Of a DNA stretch of 64,000 nt, positions 48,601 to 57,654 are shown piece by piece (position 1 is the stretch's first letter; each line of letters opens with the position of its first letter). This stretch comes from Bugula neritina. Taxonomy: Eukaryota; Bryozoa; Gymnolaemata; Cheilostomatida; Bugulidae. The notes beneath the pieces were generated by a model. That model had not been told where the DNA came from. It was given only the letters and a program-made list of their open reading frames with translations, and searched no databases. The stretch covers positions 19,061,581-19,125,580 of the forward strand of contig OZ037766.1 in NCBI GenBank assembly GCA_964035545.1, in the 5' to 3' direction. The position numbers and the translations under genes are program-made.

Positions 48601-51107
48601 AGTATGCTGCAAAATTCTGAAATATACTGTAACATACTGAAATAGGCCTCAACATACTCAAATATACTGCAAGATACTGCAACATACTGAAGTACACTGT
48701 AAAATATTGAAATACACTGCAACACATTGGAATATACTGCAACACACTGAAATGTACTGCAACATACTGAAATATACTGCAACATACTGCAACATACTGA
48801 AAAACACTGTAACATACTGTAACATACTGAAATACACTGCAAAAAACTGCAACATACTGAAGTACACTGTACATATTGAAAAACACTGCAACACAATGAA
48901 ATATACTTCAACACACTGAAATATACTAAAAAATGTTGAAATATACTGCAACATACTGCAACATACTGCAACATACTGAAATACACTATAACAAACTGAA
49001 ATACACTGCAACACATTGGAATATACTGCAACATTCCTTGATATATTGTAATATAGTGAAATACACTGCAACATACCGCAACAGACTAAAATACACTGTT
49101 ACAAACTGAAATACACTGCAACACATTGGTATATACTGCAACATACCCAAATATATGGTATTATACTGAAATATACTGAAATACAATGCAACACATTGAA
49201 AAATACTGCAACATACTGAAAGACACTACAACTCACTGAAGTATAGTGTAATATACGGAAATGTACTGTAACATACTGATACTTACTGTAACACACTGAA
49301 TCATACTGCAACATACTGCAATACACTGTAAAATACCGAAACAAACTGCAACATACTGCACAATACTGAAATACACTGTAACATACTAAAATACACTGCA
49401 ACATTCTGCAACATACTCAAACGTACTGAAATACACTGTAACACAATGAAATACAATGCAAAATACTGCAACATACTGAAGTACACTGTAAAATGTTGAA
49501 ATACACCGCAACACATCAAAATATACTGCAACACACTGAAGTATACTGCAATATACTGAAATATACTGCAACATACTGCAACATACTGAAATACACTGTA
49601 ACATACTGCAACATACCTAAATACACTGTAACAAACTGAAATATACTGCAACATACTGAAATGTACTGAAACATGCTGAAATACACTGCAACATATCAAA
49701 GTATATCAAAATATACGGACATGTACTGTAACATACTGAAACATACTGAAACATACTGAAACATACTGAAATATACTGAAATACACAGCAAGATACTGCA
49801 ACATACTGAAGTACGCTGTAACATATTGAAATACACTGCAACACATTGAAATATACTGCAACACATTGAAATATACTGCAACATACGGAAATATATGGTA
49901 AACCACTGAAATATACTGTAACACAATGAAACATTGCGCAACATACTGAAACACACTGCAACATACGGCATCATACTAAAATATACTGCAACACATTGAA
50001 ATATACTGCAACATACTGAAAGATACTGCAAGATATTGCAACATACCGAATTACACTGTGACATACTGAAATACATTGCAACATACTGCAACATACTGAA
50101 ATGTACTGCAACATGCTGAAATATACTGCAACATACTGAAATACGCTGTAACATACTGAATTACACTGCAACATACTGCAACATACTGAAATACGCTGTA
50201 ACATATTGAAATACACTGCAACACATTGAGAGATACTGCAACATACTGAAACATACGGCAACATACTGAAATATACTGCAACACATTGAAATATACTGCA
50301 ACATACTGAAATGTGCTGTAGCATCCTCAAATACACTGCAACACACTGAAGTATACTGTAATATACAGAAATGTACTGTAACATACTGAAACATACGGCA
50401 ACATACTGCAATACACTGGAACATATTGAAATACACTTCAACACATTGAAATATACTGCAACACACTGAAAGATACTGCAAGATACTGCAACATACTGAA
50501 ATACACTGTGACATACTGAAATACACTGCAACATACTGCAACATATTGAAATGTACTGCAACATGCTGAAATATACTGCAACATACTGAAATACAGTGTA
50601 ACATACTGAATTACACTGCAACATACTGCAACGTACTGAAATACGCTGTAACGTATTGAATTACACTGCAACACATTCAGAGATACTGCAACATACTGAA
50701 ACATATGGCAACATACTGAAATATACTGCAACACATTGTAATATACTGCAACATACTGAAATATGCTGTAGCATACTGAAATACACTGCAACACACTGAA
50801 GTATACTGTAATATACAGAAATGTACTGTAACATACTGAAACATACGGCAACATACTCAAATGTACTGCAGCATACTTAAATATACCGCAACAAACCGAA
50901 TTTTATGGTAACATACTGAAATATGTTGCAAGCTACTAAAATGTCCTGCAACATACCGAAATACACTGTAACATACTAAAATACACTGCAACATTCTGCA
51001 ACATACTCCAACGTACTGAAATACACTGTAACACAATGAAATACAATGCAAAATACTGCAACATACTGAAGTACACTGTAAAATGTTGAAATACACTGCA
51101 ACACATT
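42685..51107. repeat. Satellite with weaker higher-order order
   Basis: The same 10-bp units continue, and pieces of the blocks seen further left recur, for example the AGGCCT unit near 44,228 and 48,645. The long constant-offset series break down here, and unit variants become more frequent to the right of about 47,000. No gene or non-satellite insertion was seen in this stretch. Confidence 0.8.
51103..51107. other. Target-site duplication ACATT, left of solo LTR
   Basis: ACATT matches 51,857-51,861 on the other side. The unoccupied satellite sequence contains ACATT once. Confidence 0.75.
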
Positions 51108-51856
51108 TGTTACTGGCCCCGTATGAATTAAACCAGGATTTCCAAACGCAGAAGTTTATTGGTTATACTTGTTGGTAAACTTGCTGTGATAAACTTGCTG
51201 TGATAAACTTGCTGTGATAAACTTGCTGTGATAAACTTGCTGAGATAAACTTGCTGAGATAAACTTGCTGGGAAAAACTAAATAAGAAAGGCAAAAGTTA
51301 TATAAATGATTGCATGCATATAAATGTGGTTAAAAATATTAGAGTAATGCTCACAAAAAACATAAAATAAATTTATTATAAAATAATAATTCAGATGATA
51401 ATATGAATAAAGGTAACCAACCTCTTGGGTCCTTCATAAACAGTGCCAGTAAATAATATATTGTTGAACCAGCAGATAAATAAAATAGTAATTACAGTTT
51501 TGTTAAAGAGTGCTGCCAACTGATTGTATTAAGTTTGTAAGGTGTTTATATACTCTGGTTGTTGTTACTGTACCAGGCAAAAACATATTGCATAAACAAC
51601 TATTGTCCCTAAAAAATACCACAATGATTGTGTCCCAAAACATAGTAAATATTTACTGGGTAGCCTCAGGTTACCAACCCAGCCTGTACAGGTAGGGCAA
51701 GAATGACAGCCACCCCAACCACAATAACCTGACCACAAATTCAATAGTCAGCACAAGGCAGATGAGTAATGCCTGCTGACGTATGTCACCTAAACATAAA
51801 TAGGAAGTTAATGGGGTCAACAGTTATTTATAGTGGGTAACACACAACCAGTTACA
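51108..51856. mobile_element. Probable solo LTR (749 bp) inserted in the satellite
   Basis: The insertion begins TGTTACTGG and ends CCAGTTACA, giving TG...CA ends with a 9-bp imperfect inverted repeat (one mismatch). It is flanked by the direct 5-bp repeat ACATT at 51,103-51,107 and 51,857-51,861. Unoccupied versions of the site elsewhere in the array read ACACATTAAAATATAC, for example near 43,670, which fits a 5-bp target duplication. Inside are TATA-like TATAAATG motifs (51,301 and 51,319), AATAAA signals (51,366 and 51,406) and a 14-bp minisatellite. There is no coding region of note and no partner LTR in the window. TG...CA ends with a 5-bp duplication are typical of LTR retrotransposons (Gypsy or BEL/Pao type). 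A small DNA transposon with short terminal repeats is the alternative. Confidence 0.72.
51177..51274. repeat. 14-bp minisatellite, seven units, inside the solo LTR
   Basis: Seven contiguous 14-bp units are present. Units one to four are AAACTTGCTGTGAT, units five and six are AAACTTGCTGAGAT, and the last is AAACTTGCTGGGAA. The variant order suggests growth by duplication from a few founders. It is unrelated to the surrounding 10-bp satellite. Confidence 0.93.
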
Positions 51857-51861
51857 ACATT
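51857..51861. other. Target-site duplication ACATT, right of solo LTR
   Basis: This is the right copy of the duplication; it is followed directly by the satellite sequence AAAATATACTGCAACAC. Confidence 0.75.
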
Positions 51862-54800
51862 AAAATATACTGCAACACACTGAAGTATACTGCAATATAC
51901 TGAAATATACTGCAACATACTGAAATGTACTGCAACATGCTGAAATACACTGCAACATATCGAAGTATATCGAAATATACGGACATGTACTGTAACATAC
52001 TGAAACATACTGAAACATACTGAAATATACTGAAATACACAGCAACATACTGCAACATACTGAAGTACGCTGTAACATATTGAAATACACTGCAACACAT
52101 TGAAATATACTGCAACACATTGAAATATACTGCAACATACGGAAATATATGGTAAACCACTGAAATATACTGTAACACAATGAAACATTGCGCAACATAC
52201 TGAAACACACTGCAACATACGGCATCATTCTAAAATATACTGCAACACATTGAAATATACTGCAACATACTGAAAGATACTGCAAGATATTGCAACATAC
52301 TGAATTACACTGTGACATACTGAAATACATTGCAACATACTGCAACATACTGAAATGTACTGCAACATGCTGAAATATACTGCAACATACTGAAATACGC
52401 TGTAACATACTGAATTACACTGCAACATACTGCAACATACTGAAATACGCTGTAACATATTGAAATACACTGCAACACATTGAGAGATACTGCAACATAC
52501 TGAAACATACGGCAACATACTGAAATATACTGCAACATATTGAAATATACTGCAACATACTGAAATGTGCTGTAGCATACTCAAATACACTGCAACACAC
52601 TGAAGTATACTGTAATATACAGAAATGTACTGTAACATACTGAAACATACGGCAACATACTGCAATACACTGGAACATATTGAAATATACCGCAACAAAC
52701 CGAATTTTATGGTAACATACTGAAATATGTTGCAAGCTACTAAAATGTCCTGCAACATACCGAAAAATACTGCAACTTTGCAACATAATGAAATATACTG
52801 AAAATCACTGAAATATACTGCAACAATTTAAAAATTACTGTATGATACTGAAATATACTGAAACATACTGAGGCATCCTGCAACATACTTAAATATACCA
52901 GAGCATACTGGGATAAACTGTGACACACTAAAACATACTGCAACACACTGAAACATACGGCATCATACTAAAATATACTGCGACACATTGAAATATACTG
53001 CAACATACTGAATTATATACTTCAAGATACTACAACATACTTAAAAACACTGTGACATACTGAAATACACTGCAACATACTGAACTATAGTGCAACATAT
53101 CGAAAGATATCGTAATATAAGGAAATGTACGGTAACATACTGAAACATACTGAAACATACGGAAAGATACTGAAATATACTGGAACATACCGAAACATAC
53201 TGCAACATATGAAATATACTGCAGCACATTGAAATAAACTGCAACATACTGAAATATGCTGTAGCATACTGAAATACACTGCAATATACTACAACATACT
53301 GAAATACACTGGAACATTGAAACACACTGCAACACATTGAAATATACTGCAACATACCGAAATATATGGTAAACTACTGAAATATACTGTAACAGAATGA
53401 AACATAACGCAACATACTGAAACACACTGCAACATACGGGATCATACTAAAATATACTGCGACACATTGAAGTATACTGCAACATACTGAAAGATACTGC
53501 AAGATATTGCAACATACTGAAATACACTGTGACATACTGAAATACACTGCAACATACTGAAATGTACTGCAACATACTGAAACATACCGCAACATACTGA
53601 AATACACTGCAGCATACTTTAATATACCGCAACAAACCGAATTGTATGGTAACATACTGAAATATGTTGCAAACTATTAAAATGTACTGCAACATACCGA
53701 AAAATACTGCAAAAATACTGAAATATACTGCAACATTTTAAAAGTTACTGTATGATACTGAAATATACTGAAACATACTGAAACATGCTGCAACATACTT
53801 AAATATACCGGAACATACTGGAATAAACTGTGACACACTAAAATATACTGCAACATACTGAAAAATACTGCAACATACTGAAATATACTACAACATACTA
53901 AAACATACTGCAACATTCTGAAATATACTGTAACATACTGAGATATACGGTAACATGCTGAAATATACTGCAACGTAATGAAATAAACTGCAACATACTG
54001 AAATACACTGAAACATACTGAAAAACACTGTAACATACTGCAACATACTGCAACATACTGATTTACACTGTAACATATTGAAATATACTGCAACATACCG
54101 AAATATACTGTAAGATACTGCAATATACTGCAATATACTGAAATACAGTGTAACATACTGAAATACACTGTAACTTACTCAAATAAACTGTAAACTACTG
54201 AAATATGCTGTAAAATACTTGAATATACTGAAAAATGCTGAAATATTTTGCAACATACCTAAATATACTGCAACATACTGAAACATACTGAAATATACTG
54301 AAACTTTCTGAAATATACTGCAACATACTGAAAGACAATGAAACAAACTGAAATATACTGTAACATACTGCCAGATACTGCAATATACCGAAATATACTG
54401 TAACATACTGAACTATACTGCAACATGCTGAAATACAGTGTAACATACTGAAATACACTGTAACATACTCAAAAAAACTGTAAACCACTGAAATATACTG
54501 TAAAATACTGAAATATACTGAAACATACTGAAATACAATGTAACGCACTGAAAAATACTACAACATACCAAAATACACGAAAACATATTGAAGTATACGG
54601 CAACATACTGACTAACAGTGTAACATAGTGAAATACAGTGTAACATAGTGATATACACTGTGACATACTCAAACAACCCGTAAACAGCTGAAATATACCA
54701 ACACATACTGAAATATATTGAATTATATTAAATTATAATGTAACGTACTGAAACTTACTGCGATTTACCAAAATACACTGAAACATACTGAAATACACTG

Positions 54801-55258
54801 GAACATACTCAAATAAACCGTAAACTACTGAAATATACTGTAACATACCTAAATATACTGATACATATTGAACTATTTTGCAACATATCGAGATATACTG
54901 CAACATACCGAAATACGCTGAAACATACTGGAATACACTGTAACATATTCAAATAAACTTTAAATCACTGAAACATACGGTAACATACTGAAACATACTG
55001 AAACATACTCAAATATACTGCAACATGCTGTAATATACTCAAACATACTAAAATATACTGAAACATACTGAAATATACTGTAACATACTGAAATATACTG
55101 CAACATACTAAAATACGCTATAAAATACTGAAATACACTGCAAAATACTCAAGTAAACTGTAAACTCCTGAAATATACTGTAACATACTGAAATATACTG
55201 CAACAGACTGAAATAATATTATATACTGCAACATACTAAAAAAATTTCCAACATACCG
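51862..55258. repeat. Satellite, diverged distal edge
   Basis: The 10-bp ACTG-based units resume after the LTR. To about 52,700 they match the block left of the LTR. From about 52,740 they are increasingly irregular, with many T-rich variants, lost units and changes such as AATTTAAAAATTACTG, and I found no long near-identical copy of this part. The last recognisable units lie at about 55,230-55,258, directly against coding-type sequence. No gene is seen in this stretch. Confidence 0.9.
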
Positions 55259-56804
55259 CGCAGTTCTTCTGCAAGTTTGAGGATGTGGCCACCATCGCTG
55301 AATGGCCAGCAACGGGGTGCACCCTTTAGCTCTTGGCTGGTTTGACAGGCTGGGCCACGAGTTTTGCTCTTTGACCTGATGAGGCTCACATCCTGCAGGC
55401 TCCCAGGACCCAGTATGACTTGACCGCTGAAGAAGCCTCAGACTGATTACAAAATATGAGGAGGGACTGGAGGACGCCTTTAGAAGATCACGCTAATGCA
55501 GTAGAACGCTTGACCTAGATTGCTTTCAGTCAGTCTACAAATGAAGAGATGCACTGCCTGGTATACAATGCATTCTTCTGCAACATGCACGATTCTGAGT
55601 TACAGCGCTACTGGCTGCAACCACAGTAAGCCATCTGGAAGAGACCTTGGAAATGGGTAAGGCCACCTTTCAGGTAGCAAGACTTTGAGGCGTGGGTTTC
55701 GCCGCCTGCATGGTGGTCGAAGGGAACGAAGAGACCGCCATGCTTCCTGCTCCACAAGTTTTAGCAGCAAAGACCAAGTCACCGGAGCAAAGGCAGCTCA
55801 CCACCTTGATGGACATGGTAAAAGGCCTACAGGCTATGGGACCAAGTTGCAACGAGACAAGGCGGATAGATAGGCTACCTGATCCCGCGACGACCCTGTC
55901 CGCCCCTCGCAGCTCAGCTGCTTAAGATGTGGCACTTCAGGGCACGTGAAGAGGCACTGCCCGAAAGGCCGCCTGCTTTCAAACACCCGAGGCTCACGGT
56001 AACTTCCGCCGACCGTTGGCCCCAAGCTAACCCCCTCTGGGACAGAAATCAGAAGATGACCGAGAGGACCCCTACAGAGTCTGCCGATACTGAGTGGCAA
56101 GCAACTTGGAAATTTCAGAGATCGAAAGGTCTACCGGATCTTTCAGTCTTGCCACTCTAGGCCCAGATTGAGTCAGAAGACACAAGATGGCAGGCACCCT
56201 GGCAATATGGGAGACCACAAAGTTTACCCGATCCTCCTGATTAAACACTCTGTAACCGGTTTGCGGGGTTGCTTGAGGATGTTGTGGAAGAGGATACCGC
56301 TTACTCGCAAGAGTATCCCAAGTTACCCTTCCGATCTCAGAAAACCCCCATCGTCTATAAGACAAAGAAAGGGCCTGCTGTGCAGAGACAAGTTGTGTCT
56401 CTCCCAGATACTAACCGCTCCAGGAGCACTCAGTTGTATGGAAACAGCTATTTCCTGCCCGGAAAAATTTTGGGTCAAGCTGCCACATACTCACTGAATA
56501 CTATAGGTGCACTAAAAACCTGCTGAGTAGGCGTCTCTTTGACACTCTTGGTGCCCGAGAGCGGGCGAGCCTGGAGCTGTACGAAGGTGCGCATGGTACA
56601 TTGGCGAACGGATCATGCATCCCTCTTTACTCCATCGTCACGCTACCTGGACGCGTCCGTGATCAGGTGATTTACAAGATGCTTAGTCAGCCAGCTGAAA
56701 GAGGACGTCATCCTGGGAATGCCATTTTTGAGAAACACCAGAGTTGGCAGTTGGCTTTCAACAGAACAGGTTGTGTTTTACATTGCTCTCTGGATAAAGC
56801 TTAG
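55259..56804 (+). pseudogene. Decayed Gypsy-type gag-protease fragment
   Basis: Translated in shifting plus frames, this region resembles the Gag and protease of a Ty3/Gypsy-like retroelement. Near 55,262 the segment KFEDVATIAEWPATGCT looks like the start of a capsid region, and near 55,590 SELQRYWL looks like its later part. A zinc knuckle of form C-X2-C-X4-H-X4-C is intact at 55,919-55,960 (cysteines, histidine, cysteine in order). Around 56,495-56,770 the pattern CTKNLLS ... FDTLGA ... NGSCIPLY ... GRVRDQV ... GNAIFEKHQ fits a retropepsin domain, but the expected catalytic aspartate just before CTKNLLS reads as tyrosine in that frame. Many stops and frameshifts break it. Reverse transcriptase and integrase are absent, and the left end meets the satellite. 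It differs from the intact Gypsy element to its right. Confidence 0.75.
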
Positions 56805-56876
56805 AAAAACTATTTCTGTGAACAGTGGATTATATATTACCTTCATACTACATAACTAGCTAGATAGGGGGTGACA
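56805..56876. other. Short spacer between gag relic and foldback element
   Basis: These 72 AT-rich bases contain no feature I can name. GATAGGGG (near 56,863) resembles GATAGGGA just beyond the right end of the foldback element (near 62,262). It could be a remnant of a target duplication, but the spacing to the element ends does not fit exactly. Confidence 0.4.
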
Positions 56877-57008
56877 CGACATTTCACAAATATCAATTCA
56901 AAAACACTCATTTCGAAAAAGACAATTCCCAAATTGACAATTCCCAAATTGACAATTAATAAATTGACTTAGAAAAAAGACATTTCTAAAAATGACATTT
57001 CACAAATG
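56877..57008 (+). repeat. 14-15-bp subterminal tandem repeats in the foldback arm
   Basis: About nine degenerate units follow one another. The clearest are two identical copies of GACAATTCCCAAATT at 56,921-56,935 and 56,936-56,950 and then GACAATTAATAAATT at 56,951-56,965. The flanking units begin GACATTTC. The mirror-image series lies in the right arm at about 62,117-62,253. Such iterated subterminal motifs often serve as transposase binding sites in DNA elements, which is inference here. Confidence 0.75.
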
Positions 57009-57277
57009 ATACGGCCCAGTCGGGTGTGAGCTCGACCGGGTCGAGAATAAGTTCATATAAACGTGGGCAATTGCAGATTGGGACTGTTTGGTAGCTAACA
57101 CTACTTCCGTGATAGCCTAACTCATATGGGGTTTATATTTGTTGCTGAAAGCTTTAAATCTTGTCAAGTTCAAGTTGAAATAATTACTACTTATTTACTT
57201 TTACTTTTATACTTGTATTATTGCGTGATGTTACTATGTACATTATATGTTATTTAATTTTATTAACCGTATTTCAT
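56877..57277 (+). repeat. Foldback left arm (401 bp)
   Basis: The arm begins CGACATTTCACAAAT and ends ATTAACCGTATTTCAT. It is uninterrupted and keeps the unoccupied counterpart (AACAC, 57,097-57,101) of the site where the Gypsy element entered the other arm. It includes the GC-richer segment GAGCTCGACCGGGTCGAG near 57,028. Confidence 0.9.
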
Positions 57278-57304
57278 TTTCTTCTTACTTTTCAGTTTTA
57301 ACTC

Positions 57305-57485
57305 ATGAAATACGGTTAATAGAATTAAATAACATATAATGTACATAGTAACATCACGCAATAATACAAGTATAAAAGTAAAAGTAAATAAGTAGTAATT
57401 ATTTCAACTTGAACTTGACAAGATTTAAAGCTTTCAGCAACAAATATAAACCCCCTATGAGTTAGGCTATCACGGAAGTAGTGTT
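57305..57485 (-). repeat. Foldback right arm, inner part (181 bp)
   Basis: This is the reverse complement of about 57,097-57,277 with two substitutions. It ends with GTGTT at 57,481-57,485, which is the left copy of the Gypsy target duplication. Confidence 0.9.
57481..57485. other. Gypsy target-site duplication GTGTT (left)
   Basis: Matches 62,027-62,031. The unoccupied site is preserved as its complement AACAC at 57,097-57,101 in the left foldback arm. Confidence 0.92.
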
Positions 57486-57630
57486 TGTTGTGTTGTTTGA
57501 CTCGCTATTATTCACCGCGAGACTCGTTGAGCTCGGGGATTTTCCTACTAGCTAGAATTGAAATAAATCACGATAATTATCAGCTTAGACGCAATCCAAC
57601 GTTGTTGTACTCTTACGCACCAATCACACA
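57486..57630 (+). repeat. Gypsy 5' LTR (145 bp)
   Basis: Begins TGTTGTGTTGTTTGAC and ends CAATCACACA, so it has TG...CA ends. It carries an AATAAA signal at 57,562-57,567. No clear TATA box is seen; short LTRs of this kind may use an initiator-type promoter, which is inference. It differs from the 3' LTR by G/A in GCTCGGGG, G/T in AGACGCAA and G/T in CAACGTTG. Confidence 0.96.
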
Positions 57631-57643
57631 TGGTGGCAGCAGT
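57631..57643 (+). promoter_or_regulatory. Primer-binding site, probably for tRNA-Leu
   Basis: TGGTGGCAGCAGT starts immediately after the LTR, with TGG complementary to the CCA end of a tRNA. Its first ten bases fit the complement of the CTGCCA-CCA type 3' end of an animal tRNA-Leu, with one mismatch in the next three. The tRNA identity is recalled knowledge and was not checked against this genome. Confidence 0.65.
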
Positions 57644-57654
57644 TAAAACTAATA

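Larger units (their letters stand above)
1..51107. repeat. 10/20-bp satellite array, main block
   Basis: Almost every base belongs to head-to-tail 10-bp half units of the form ACTGNAAYAY. Two forms dominate, ACTGCAACAT and ACTGAAATAC, and often alternate to give a 20-bp unit. Doublets of one form and variants such as ACTGTAACAT, ACTGAAACAT and ACTGAAGTAC break the alternation. ACTG is the most constant part. Occasional units of 9 or other lengths shift the phase, for example ACTGTACAT. The plus strand of the 20-bp unit holds 9 A, 5 C, 4 T and 2 G, so strand composition is strongly skewed, and I saw no inverted segment. The minus strand has few stops in any frame, giving open frames of up to about 812 codons (16,029-18,467); these follow from the repeat and are not supported as genes. 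The array continues beyond the left window edge. Function is unknown; a heterochromatic or pericentromeric location is only an inference. Confidence 0.97.
49370..52690. repeat. Local satellite duplication flanking and containing the solo LTR
   Basis: About 49,370-50,430 is repeated at about 50,960-52,690 once the 749-bp insertion is removed. Shared landmarks include AAATGTTGAAATACAC next to the insertion point and GGAAATATATGGTAAACCAC further right. The left copy has about 90 bp near 49,570-49,660 that the right copy lacks. The left copy has no LTR at the matching site (near 49,513), so the LTR arrived after the duplication. Confidence 0.65.

Noticed and set aside
1-51107. CRISPR-like array
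   Set aside because: The repeats are contiguous 10-20-bp units without unique spacers, there are no cas genes, and the context is eukaryotic.
51510-51695. 61-codon open frame inside the solo LTR
   Set aside because: Short, without recognisable domain, and located within a sequence with LTR termini; such frames occur by chance in AT-rich DNA.
51108-51856. MITE or small DNA transposon instead of a solo LTR
   Set aside because: Terminal inverted repeats are only 9 bp and imperfect, the ends are TG...CA, and the target duplication is 5 bp, which fits an LTR better; kept as the alternative.
1-55258. Telomeric repeat
   Set aside because: The unit is not a G-rich telomere motif of the TTAGGG, TTAGG or related type, and the period is 10/20 bp.
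55600-56526. Several 60-110-codon open frames on both strands as separate genes
   Set aside because: They are fragments of the decayed gag-protease region or their antisense; homology-like motifs run across frames, and none is a complete gene.
57278-57304. Splice acceptor in the foldback loop (pyrimidine-rich run ending CAG)
   Set aside because: The run TTCTTCTTACTTTTCAG looks like an acceptor, but no exon or donor is supported nearby.
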